Positions 29,701-37,350 of a DNA stretch of 62,291 nt are shown piece by piece. The notes under the pieces were generated by a model, which saw only the letters and a list, made by a program, of their open reading frames with translations, had not been told where the DNA came from and ran no database searches. Within the stretch, counting starts at the first letter, position 1, and each line of letters opens with the position of its first letter. Origin of the DNA: Oscillospiraceae bacterium (GTDB lineage Bacteria > Bacillota > Clostridia > Oscillospirales > Ruminococcaceae); the NCBI GenBank assembly GCA_029067895.1, contig JAIEDQ010000060.1:1-62291 (forward strand). Reading direction: 5' to 3'. The position numbers and the translations under genes are program-made.

Positions 29701-31008
29701 TCACTTAACGTCCGTGATAACGCCCATAAACAGGGTCTCGCCCGACGGGGATTTTACCGTGTAGAGGAACGGACGGTCAACCGTAAGCACGATCGGATCG
29801 GGATCTGCGTGCTGCAAAACCGCAATTCCCATTGTAGCCGCAGCAGCCTCCGTACCCTCCTCGTCGCAGATTATTTTCGCGCTCTGAATCACGTCCGAGA
29901 TAAAGAGCTTTTCCTCCGAGGTAATGCCGCTGAAATCCGCTAAACCCTCGGTAAAGCAGCTTTGAACTCCCAGACTTTTGAACATATCCACAATCGAAGC
30001 CTTGTAGTCGCACTCAAAAGGCGGCATGGTAAAAGCAACCTTTTCATTGATGTAATCCGGCTTTAGCGCCTCCGAAAGCTCCTCCTCAGACATTTCCGCG
30101 ATAATGTCGGTGACAAGCTTGTTTTCGTCTGTCGGCAGGAAAATTCTCATGGACGAACCGTCCGTGTAGTTCAGAACGACCGACTTGAAAGTCTCCCCCG
30201 CCGAGTAGGGCATATCCTTGGTCACCCTCATTGCGGGAGCGTTCTTGTTGTAGCCGTCTGTGCCGTAAAATCCCCCCGGATACCTGTCGCCGAACGGTTT
30301 TTCCCACTTGTTTTTGAAGTACAGCGTGTTCACCAGCGCAAGCCGCGCGTCCTCGGACAGCGGTTCGCTAAGCATTTGCTGTATCAAGCCGTTGGTGTTT
30401 TTCTCCACCCAGCCGTTCAGCACGTCCACAAAGGCTTGGGAGGTCAGGTCGCATGAAAAGCTTTCCGCGCTGAAAATATCCGTCAGACCGCTCCTATAGT
30501 CGGGATTCAGCTCCCCCGCCATGTCGGAGACCCACACGGAATTTTTCGCGGACAGACTGCCGTCCTCCCGGTTCAGCTCCTCTACAAGCTTTTTGCTGAC
30601 CTCGGACATCTCCGCTTTGCTGCCGTAACCGAACAGTTCCAAAAGCTCCTTTTCGGTGGAGGAATTCTCCCCCGCTCCCAGAGCAGCCATATTCATGGCA
30701 AATTTCGCGCTTGCGGGAGATATCACAAAGCTTTCGCCCTCCCGCGCCGCGTATTTCAGAAATGCGGCTTCAAAGTTTTCCATGCTTTCAAAGTCCACCT
30801 CCGCGTCGTCGGTATCCGTTCGGGACGTTTCCGCAGAATCGGGACTGCCAGCCGCTGAAATACCGTCAATCGTTTCCGACCAAGCAGAAGTTGTTTCCTC
30901 TGCCGCAAGACAGGTGACCGTCTGCACCTCGTTATCCCATGGTGCATGACACCCTGTCAGCGCAAGTGTGCAAGCCAGACCCGCAGTCAGCAAAGCTTTT
31001 CTTTTCAT
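29701..31008 (-). CDS. Serpin-family lipoprotein (serpin 2)
   Basis: LTGCHA lipobox; FVISPASAKFAMNMAALGA, LVNTLYFKNKW, KIICDEEGTEAAAAT hinge, VDRPFLYTV. Confidence 0.92.
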   Translation of the reverse strand: MKRKALLTAGLACTLALTGCHAPWDNEVQTVTCLAAEETTSAWSETIDGISAAGSPDSAETSRTDTDDAEVDFESMENFEAAFLKYAAREGESFVISPASAKFAMNMAALGAGENSSTEKELLELFGYGSKAEMSEVSKKLVEELNREDGSLSAKNSVWVSDMAGELNPDYRSGLTDIFSAESFSCDLTSQAFVDVLNGWVEKNTNGLIQQMLSEPLSEDARLALVNTLYFKNKWEKPFGDRYPGGFYGTDGYNKNAPAMRVTKDMPYSAGETFKSVVLNYTDGSSMRIFLPTDENKLVTDIIAEMSEEELSEALKPDYINEKVAFTMPPFECDYKASIVDMFKSLGVQSCFTEGLADFSGITSEEKLFISDVIQSAKIICDEEGTEAAAATMGIAVLQHADPDPIVLTVDRPFLYTVKSPSGETLFMGVITDVK

Positions 31009-31012
31009 AAAG

Positions 31013-31945
31013 TTAACCGTCCTCTCTCAGTTCATGCCATTTTTTAACAAGTATATCCGCGTCCGCGCTGTAGGAAAATTTCATGCGATCGTAGAAAAAG
31101 TCGTCAATGCCGTTCTGCGGGTAGATAACGTCCGCGGCGGACTCGTCGTCCAAAGTCACCCAGCCGTTGTGGAAAATCATTCCGCCGTCCAGAGTGAACT
31201 CTATCTGAGGAGCATTCTCGAAAGCAAGACTGTATCCGTCTCCGTTTACAGTCAGCGGAAGCAGATAGCTTCGGTTTTCAAGCAGCCTGTATGGAGTCGC
31301 GCTCTCGACCGTGATATTTTCCGTCTCGCGGGTATCGGCGTTCTCGGCGGTAAGCTCGTAGCAGACCGTCCCGCCGCGGCTGTAGGCTCTGTCCACATAG
31401 GCGTTCACGATAATGTCCGTGTGTATCAAAACGTTTGCCTCAACAAAGAAATCGTCTCCCGCCGTCTCACCCGTCGGCATATCCGCGGCAGCCCCCGCAG
31501 GAGCAAGGCTAAGGCTTTCGTACAGCACCGTTCCCCCAAAAGCATTTTCGTCTGACATAACAGTTCCGACTGCGCCTCCGTCAAAATCGGAAGCGTCATA
31601 GCCGTTTTCCTCGTCGGCAGCAGCTTCCTGCATAGCGTTTGGAGAAGCGTTTTCTGCCTTGTTAAACATACTGCCTCCATCGGAAGCCATGTTGGAAGTG
31701 TTCGCACCTCTGAACGCCACAGGAAGAATTATCAATACAGCCGCCGCAGCCAACGCCGTCCGTACAGCAATTTGTCTGAATGTAATTGATTTTTTTACGG
31801 GACTTGAAGTCACGCCGCTGATGTCCTCGGCGTTCTTTTCGTCAAGACCGCGCTCTATGCGCTCCCAGAGAGCGTCCATGTCGGGCGCATTCTGTTCCGC
31901 ATGAGCCTTGTACAGTTCTTTTATCTTTTTATCGTTAAATTTCAT
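31013..31945 (-). CDS. Putative anti-sigma factor / TM regulatory protein
   Basis: Immediately follows and overlaps the sigma factor; cytoplasmic N-terminus, single TM (AVRTALAAAAVLIILPVAF), extracytoplasmic domain. Confidence 0.65.
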   Translation of the reverse strand: MKFNDKKIKELYKAHAEQNAPDMDALWERIERGLDEKNAEDISGVTSSPVKKSITFRQIAVRTALAAAAVLIILPVAFRGANTSNMASDGGSMFNKAENASPNAMQEAAADEENGYDASDFDGGAVGTVMSDENAFGGTVLYESLSLAPAGAAADMPTGETAGDDFFVEANVLIHTDIIVNAYVDRAYSRGGTVCYELTAENADTRETENITVESATPYRLLENRSYLLPLTVNGDGYSLAFENAPQIEFTLDGGMIFHNGWVTLDDESAADVIYPQNGIDDFFYDRMKFSYSADADILVKKWHELREDG

Positions 31946-32496
31946 ACCGACTGCGCCTCCCCGACAAATTTTTGCAGCTTAGACACTGCGTTTCGGTACT
32001 TCCATGTGACAGTACCCAGCGGCTTTCCGAGAATTGCCGCTATCTCCCTAAAGGTAAGCTCCGCGAGAATGTGCATATTGACTATCTCCCGCTCGCTTTC
32101 CTCCAGCTTCTCCAGAGCCTCCGCAACTGCCATGTTTCCCGTAACCGTTTCCTCGGTGGATAAGCTGTCGGCAGGCTCGGCAGGAGCGCCCTCCTCGGTA
32201 TCCGCGTTAAGCGAAAGCTGTTCACGGCTTTGCTTTTTCAGATAGTCCAGAGCCATGTTTCTTGCTATTGTGACCAGCCAGCGCTTGTGCTTTCCTCCGA
32301 AGCAGTAGGTATCGGCTATCCGCCACAGCTTCAGGAAAAATTCCGACGTAACGTCCTCAGCGTCGTGGCTGCTGCGAAGTATCTGGTACACGCACTGATA
32401 TATTGTTTTTCCGTATTCCTCGTAAATTTCTTTCAGACCCTGCTTGTCGCCCTGCTGTATGAGCGTTATCCTGCGCTCAAACTGCCTGTCCGTCAT
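31942..32496 (-). CDS. ECF-type RNA polymerase sigma factor
   Basis: QCVYQILRSSHDAEDVTSEFFLKLWR region 2; EREIVNMHILAELTFREIAAILGKPLGTVTWKYRNAVSKL region 4. Confidence 0.9.
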   Translation of the reverse strand: MTDRQFERRITLIQQGDKQGLKEIYEEYGKTIYQCVYQILRSSHDAEDVTSEFFLKLWRIADTYCFGGKHKRWLVTIARNMALDYLKKQSREQLSLNADTEEGAPAEPADSLSTEETVTGNMAVAEALEKLEESEREIVNMHILAELTFREIAAILGKPLGTVTWKYRNAVSKLQKFVGEAQSV

Positions 32497-32625
32497 ACCG
32501 TTTTCACCCCTTTAAGAAAGTCAAACCGCGATTTCAACGTCCTCTGAATATAATACTGTTCAGAAGCGCGGTTTTTATGGGTACAATTTAAACAAATTAT
32601 AAAAATATTTTTGTTAATAACCAAC

Positions 32626-32664
32626 AAAAAAGGCGTACCCGTTCAAACGAGTACGCCTAAAACA
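32626..32664. terminator. Terminator hairpin downstream of 509 aa ORF
   Basis: AGGCGTACccgttcaaacgaGTACGCCT with A/T flanks. Confidence 0.65.
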
Positions 32665-32670
32665 GCTATT

Positions 32671-34200
32671 TTAAACGATTTTATTAAGTTCTTCAAGAAG
32701 ATTTTTCTTTGCTTCAAGGCTCTGCATTCCCTTGGAGAAAATGCAGTCCATGCGGTAGCGGATATAGTCCTCGTAAAGCTTTGTGCCGAAAACGTTCTCG
32801 TTCAGCAGCTTTGTATAGGAAGCCGCGTCCATGTTGCCCGAAATAACGTACAGAAGCTTTTCCAGAGCCATCATCTTCTTGTCCTCGTCGGACAGATTCT
32901 TCGACGCGTGAAGCGCGTTGATATCAACCAGAACGTTTCTCTTGTCGGAACGGATAGTATAGCCGTTCGACTCCAGACCGCCGAAAACGCGGATAATGTT
33001 GGTCTTGAGGGCAGGTCCCGCAAACGGGAACAGTCTCAGCGGCAGGTCTTCCTCATTGACGTCAACATAGATAGCCTTATCGCTTGCAGGAGCAAGGATT
33101 ACCTTGTAGATGTCCGTGAACCAGTAGTCCGTGCCGTCCTTGTAGGTGACAGGGTACTTGTAGCCCTTCATATCGGAACTGAGAGCAAAATCCAGTACAG
33201 GCTCGCGTCCCGCGGTGTAGTACTCGTCGTGGTTGGCAGCGCACTTGTCCGAAACGATCTTTGTGATCTTCTGAACGGTAAACTCGCCCATATCTATCTT
33301 GTCGCCGTCAAGGAACGTTCTCACGCCGTCAAAGGTGTTTTTCTGCAAGTCCTCGGCAAAGCTCGAAGCGCGGATATAGTCCTTATTGAACTTGCTCATC
33401 ACGTTGACCATAACGTTGTCGTTGATAAGACCGTCAGCCTCGTTGTAAGCGTAGTTGTCCATTACGCACTTTTTCAGCGCGCTCTTGAGAGCGGTCTCCT
33501 CGTCCTTTTCAAGACCTGTAAAGGCAAAGCGGTCGTAGACCTGCTCCATCATCACGTCGAGAGGTATCTCACCGCCGATATACTTGAAACGGTCGTTGTT
33601 CAGCAGTACAGCCATTTTCGGCAGTATCTTCTGCTTGGCGGTCTCGCCGGTGGTGATCTTGTTGGACATCATTCCCAGACAAACAAGGAACTCAGCGTAG
33701 TCCTTCATGATCTCCTGCTCGTTGAGGTAGTTGAAGAAATAACCGTAAACATAGCCCGCGAAAAACTCTTTAAGGCTGTTGAACAGATCGGGATTCTTGC
33801 CGATCTCGGCTATGTACTTATCCTTGAAAGCGGATACCTCGTTCACGGCGATGGATTTTTTCCCGCCGTTGAGAGCGGTAAGCTGTTTTTCTTGACCCTT
33901 GAAGAAAAGCTTCAGATATGTACTGTAGCGCGGTTCCTTTGCGCCGCTGCGCTTATCCTCGCAGAAAGTCCAGATAAGGAAAGCCCTGTGCATATTCTTG
34001 ACCGCGTCGGAAGAGCTTTCAACCAGATTTTTCACGTCGATATCCACGTTCTGACCGAACTTGGAGTTCTTGTTGAAATCGGCGAGAATTTTCTCGATCT
34101 CCTCCTTAAAAGCGGCATAGGCGGGGGATTTCTCCATGAATATGACCGAATCAAGGATCTCCGAACCCGCAACCGTCAAATCGAAAACGACACTCATCAT
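32671..34200 (-). CDS. Hypothetical protein, 509 aa, no recognised domain
   Basis: Long ORF with protein-like composition and terminator; stronger coding character than the opposing 540 aa shadow ORF. Confidence 0.75.
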   Translation of the reverse strand: MMSVVFDLTVAGSEILDSVIFMEKSPAYAAFKEEIEKILADFNKNSKFGQNVDIDVKNLVESSSDAVKNMHRAFLIWTFCEDKRSGAKEPRYSTYLKLFFKGQEKQLTALNGGKKSIAVNEVSAFKDKYIAEIGKNPDLFNSLKEFFAGYVYGYFFNYLNEQEIMKDYAEFLVCLGMMSNKITTGETAKQKILPKMAVLLNNDRFKYIGGEIPLDVMMEQVYDRFAFTGLEKDEETALKSALKKCVMDNYAYNEADGLINDNVMVNVMSKFNKDYIRASSFAEDLQKNTFDGVRTFLDGDKIDMGEFTVQKITKIVSDKCAANHDEYYTAGREPVLDFALSSDMKGYKYPVTYKDGTDYWFTDIYKVILAPASDKAIYVDVNEEDLPLRLFPFAGPALKTNIIRVFGGLESNGYTIRSDKRNVLVDINALHASKNLSDEDKKMMALEKLLYVISGNMDAASYTKLLNENVFGTKLYEDYIRYRMDCIFSKGMQSLEAKKNLLEELNKIV

Positions 34201-34280
34201 CTGCTCCGTTTCTCAGCGGCACAAGTTTTTTGACTTTCCGCTCCGTCCGCCGCTGTGGACAAAGCTTTTATGCAAAAAAA

Positions 34281-34934
34281 TCAAACTCCGTAAACCTTAC
34301 GGTATTCGATCATTTTTTCCAGATACTCACTGCCGGGGACAACGCCGTCCCTTATCGCGTCAATAATATCGTTCATAGTCACAATGGGGTAAATGTTCAC
34401 GCCGAACTCGCCGCTTACCTCCTGAACCGCGGATTTATCGCCGTTCAGACCCTTTTCCATGCGGTCGACCTGAATAACCATTGCGGCAACGTCAACATTT
34501 GCGGCTTCTTTAAGCTTGGGCATAACCTCACGCAGAGCCTTTCCCGAAGTCATAACGTCCTCTATGATAACGACCTTTTCGCCGTCCGTGAGCTGTTTTC
34601 CCACGATACAGCCGCCCTCGCCGTGATCCTTGGCTTCCTTGCGGTCAAAGCAGTAGTTCACGTCGATACCGAATTTTCCGTACAGCGCCACCGCCGTGGA
34701 CACCGCAAGGGGGATACCCTTATAGGCGGGACCGAACAATGTATCGAACTCAATGCCGTTGTCATATATGCACTCGGCGTAAAATTCACCCAGTCTGGCG
34801 AGCTGTGCGCCCGTCTTGTAGTTGCCCGAATTCATGAAGTACGGCGATATCCTGCCGCTTTTGAGAGTAAACTCACCGAACGTCAGCACGCCGCTGTCCA
34901 CCATAAATTTGATAAAATCCTGTTTATAACCCAT
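34281..34934 (-). CDS. pyrE: Orotate phosphoribosyltransferase
   Basis: TLKSGRISPYFMNSGNYKTG, GPAYKGIPLA, YCFDRKEAKDHGEGG, VVIIEDVMTSGKALRE. Confidence 0.93.
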   Translation of the reverse strand: MGYKQDFIKFMVDSGVLTFGEFTLKSGRISPYFMNSGNYKTGAQLARLGEFYAECIYDNGIEFDTLFGPAYKGIPLAVSTAVALYGKFGIDVNYCFDRKEAKDHGEGGCIVGKQLTDGEKVVIIEDVMTSGKALREVMPKLKEAANVDVAAMVIQVDRMEKGLNGDKSAVQEVSGEFGVNIYPIVTMNDIIDAIRDGVVPGSEYLEKMIEYRKVYGV

Positions 34935-35023
34935 AGAGCCGCTCCTTAACACAATTTTCATAGATATAGGTAAATTATATCATAATTTGCTTCAAAAATC
35001 AACACTTAAAACTATAAAAAAAA

Positions 35024-35052
35024 TTGCAATTTTTCTGTTAATATGCTACAAT
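35024..35052 (+). promoter_or_regulatory. Sigma-A-type promoter for trmB
   Basis: TTGCAA, 17 nt, TACAAT. Confidence 0.6.
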
Positions 35053-35179
35053 ATACAGGTAGCCTCTGCGTGCAAAATCACCCCAAAAGCAAAATTTTGA
35101 GGAAATTTATATTTCCCATCTCAAAAGGGAGCATTTCAGAGCGGAAAATTTTTCAAAAATAAAAGGAGCAATCTTACTT

Positions 35180-35836
35180 ATGCGTATAAGAAGAAAAAAA
35201 TGGGCGCGTCCCGAGCTGGCGGTATGCCCCTACTATATCGAACACGCCGAGGAGCTGAAAGGAAAGTGGAACACAGTTTTCGGGGGCGGTAAGCCCCTCT
35301 ACGCGGAGCTTGGCTGCGGAAAGGGCTTGTTTGCGGCTCAGGCGGCGTTAAAGTACCCTGAAATAAACTGGCTTGCCATGGACATAAAAAGCGATATGCT
35401 TGGAGTTGCCCGCAGGACGGTGCAGAAAAGCTTTGACGAAGCGGACAGAGATGTTGACAATCTGAAGCTCGTTTCCTGCAATATCGAGCGCATATCCGAT
35501 TATTTCGGCGAAAACGACCGTGCGGACAGACTGTACATCAACTTCTGCAACCCTTGGCCCAAGGACAAGCACAACAAGCGCAGACTTACCCACACCAGAC
35601 AGCTTATGCAGTACCGCATTTTTCTTGCAGAGGGCGGCGAGATACACTTCAAGACGGACGACGACGAGCTTTTTGAGGAGTCGCTGGAATATTTTGCCGA
35701 AGCGAATTTCACCGTAAAGTATCTGACCCGCGACCTGCACGCAAGCGATTACCCCGACAATCTTGTCACGGAGCATGAGAAAATGTTTACCGAGGAGGGA
35801 AAGAAGATCAAGTTCCTTATCGCGGTGAAAAACTGA
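35180..35836 (+). CDS. trmB: tRNA (guanosine(46)-N7)-methyltransferase
   Basis: AELGCGKGLFAAQAAL, NWLAMDIKSDML, LYINFCNPWPKDKHNKRRLTHTRQL. Confidence 0.95.
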   Translation: MRIRRKKWARPELAVCPYYIEHAEELKGKWNTVFGGGKPLYAELGCGKGLFAAQAALKYPEINWLAMDIKSDMLGVARRTVQKSFDEADRDVDNLKLVSCNIERISDYFGENDRADRLYINFCNPWPKDKHNKRRLTHTRQLMQYRIFLAEGGEIHFKTDDDELFEESLEYFAEANFTVKYLTRDLHASDYPDNLVTEHEKMFTEEGKKIKFLIAVKN

Positions 35837-35849
35837 AAGGACAGTTGAA

Positions 35850-36374
35850 ATGAAAAGTAAAACAAATGTAACAAAGCGATTATTATTTCTCCCCCTTTAT
35901 GCGGCGGCGGTGATCTTTATTTCATTTATCGGCGTTTTCATATCAAAGGGTCTGAATGATTACAGCATCTATAAAGCCCACTCGTGGATCGAAATCGATG
36001 CGCGCTTTTCCGGCTCGGAAGCATACCAAAAGCTTGAAAGCAGACGTACAGCCAACGGTCATCATCACACCTTTCATGTCACCCGATACAAATGGGAATA
36101 CTGCTATGAGCTGGACGGAGAGCAGTATTACTTTACTATAGATAACAACCAAAAAAGCGAGCCTGAAAATCCCGTCAGAAAAATCATTGCGGCTGAGGAC
36201 GACCACTCACTGCACCTGCTTTACGGCAGCGGCGGAGTTTTGATATTCATGCTTGTATTATCTGCGTTCATAATAGCTTCGGTAATTTTTGCCGCGCTTT
36301 GTATCACGATAAAGATATCGCGCAAAGCTAAGCATAAAAACGACGATTACGAAGCATATACCGACGATACATAA
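35850..36374 (+). CDS. Small membrane protein, DUF3592-like
   Basis: Two TM segments flanking an extracytoplasmic region; RBS AAAGGACAG. Confidence 0.6.
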   Translation: MKSKTNVTKRLLFLPLYAAAVIFISFIGVFISKGLNDYSIYKAHSWIEIDARFSGSEAYQKLESRRTANGHHHTFHVTRYKWEYCYELDGEQYYFTIDNNQKSEPENPVRKIIAAEDDHSLHLLYGSGGVLIFMLVLSAFIIASVIFAALCITIKISRKAKHKNDDYEAYTDDT

Positions 36375-36496
36375 AAAAAGCAGGAGAAAGGCTGAGCCTT
36401 TACCCTTGCCGTCATAATTTGACGGTAAGGGTAATTCTCTGCCGAGACGAAAGATACTTCCGTACCGTTATTCGCCTAACGCTCTCCTGCTTTTTT
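36373..36496. repeat. Multi-branched inverted-repeat element; contains repeat copy C (reverse orientation) and acts as terminator
   Basis: Outer stem AAAAAAGCAGGAGA/TCTCCTGCTTTTTT; inner hairpins AGGCtgaGCCT and TACCCTTGCCGTCAtaattTGACGGTAAGGGTA; internal CCGAGACGA shared with copies A/B. Confidence 0.6.
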
Positions 36497-36507
36497 ATTT
36501 TTGACAT

Positions 36508-37173
36508 TTACTGTTCGGCTTCGCTGTTTTCAGCGGTATCTCCGCTGTCGGGGACAGTCCCCGGTATCTTTTCAAGCTCGCGGAATATCACCGACGCAAA
36601 GCTGCACACCGTAAGGTTCATAAAAGCAAATCCCGCAAGAACAAGCAGTATCATAGTCTGAAACGACCACAGCATTACCGCCGCTTCAAACGCAACGATG
36701 ACTGCCAGCAGAAGCGATCGCAGGAAATACCTCATGCTTATACGAAAGGAATTTTTCAGGCTGTTCAGGATCGTGTTCTCGTACCGCGCCAGAAGCGGGT
36801 AAACATACAGCAGCGAGAAGCCGAACACATACGCCGCGATTATTCCCGTTATCAGGAACAGAAGCGAATTTTCCTCGGCTGCGCTGAACATCTGGAAATC
36901 CAGCCAGACCGCCCACACGCATATTGCCGTGATGAACGTCATAGGTATCCCCTGCTTCAGATTTTCCTTGAACGCCTTGAAGAAGTCCCGTCCGATGTAG
37001 CCCTCGCGCCCCTCGGCGATACGCAGCGATACCGACGAAGCCGCGATCGTAGACGCGCCTATCGTCACTATCGGCAGACTGCAAAGTATCCACAAAAGAT
37101 TGAGAGTCACCACGTCCGTAAGTCTGCTCATAAACCTGTACAGCTTACTGTCGGGACTGAAAAAACCTGCCAT
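36508..37173 (-). CDS. YesL-family (DUF624) membrane protein
   Basis: MAGFFSPDSKLYRFMSRLTDVVTLNLLWILCSLPIVTIGASTIAA signature; next to sugar ABC transporter. Confidence 0.88.
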   Translation of the reverse strand: MAGFFSPDSKLYRFMSRLTDVVTLNLLWILCSLPIVTIGASTIAASSVSLRIAEGREGYIGRDFFKAFKENLKQGIPMTFITAICVWAVWLDFQMFSAAEENSLLFLITGIIAAYVFGFSLLYVYPLLARYENTILNSLKNSFRISMRYFLRSLLLAVIVAFEAAVMLWSFQTMILLVLAGFAFMNLTVCSFASVIFRELEKIPGTVPDSGDTAENSEAEQ

Positions 37174-37253
37174 AAGCGTATTTCCTTTCAAGAAAAACGG
37201 GCGCGCCCGCAGCATTGCAGCGGCAGAACGCGCACCGAAAATTTTTAATTAGC

Positions 37254-37350
37254 CTTTCGTGCAATCCTTATGCCAAAACTTTTTCTCGTCTCGGAAGAAC
37301 AGCACGGTTACTCACTTTAGACGGCGGCATGCATAATGGCTCAGCCATTT
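37254..37350 (+). repeat. Degenerate structured repeat, copy B
   Basis: TTTCGTGCAATccttatgccaaaacTTTTTCTCGTCTCGGAAGAacagcacggttactcacTTTAGACGGCGGCAtgcataatGGCTCAGCC. Confidence 0.5.

Noticed and set aside
32611-34233. 540 aa plus-strand ORF
   Set aside because: Shadow of the 509 aa minus-strand gene; hydrophobic/His-rich antisense composition, no RBS and no recognisable motif
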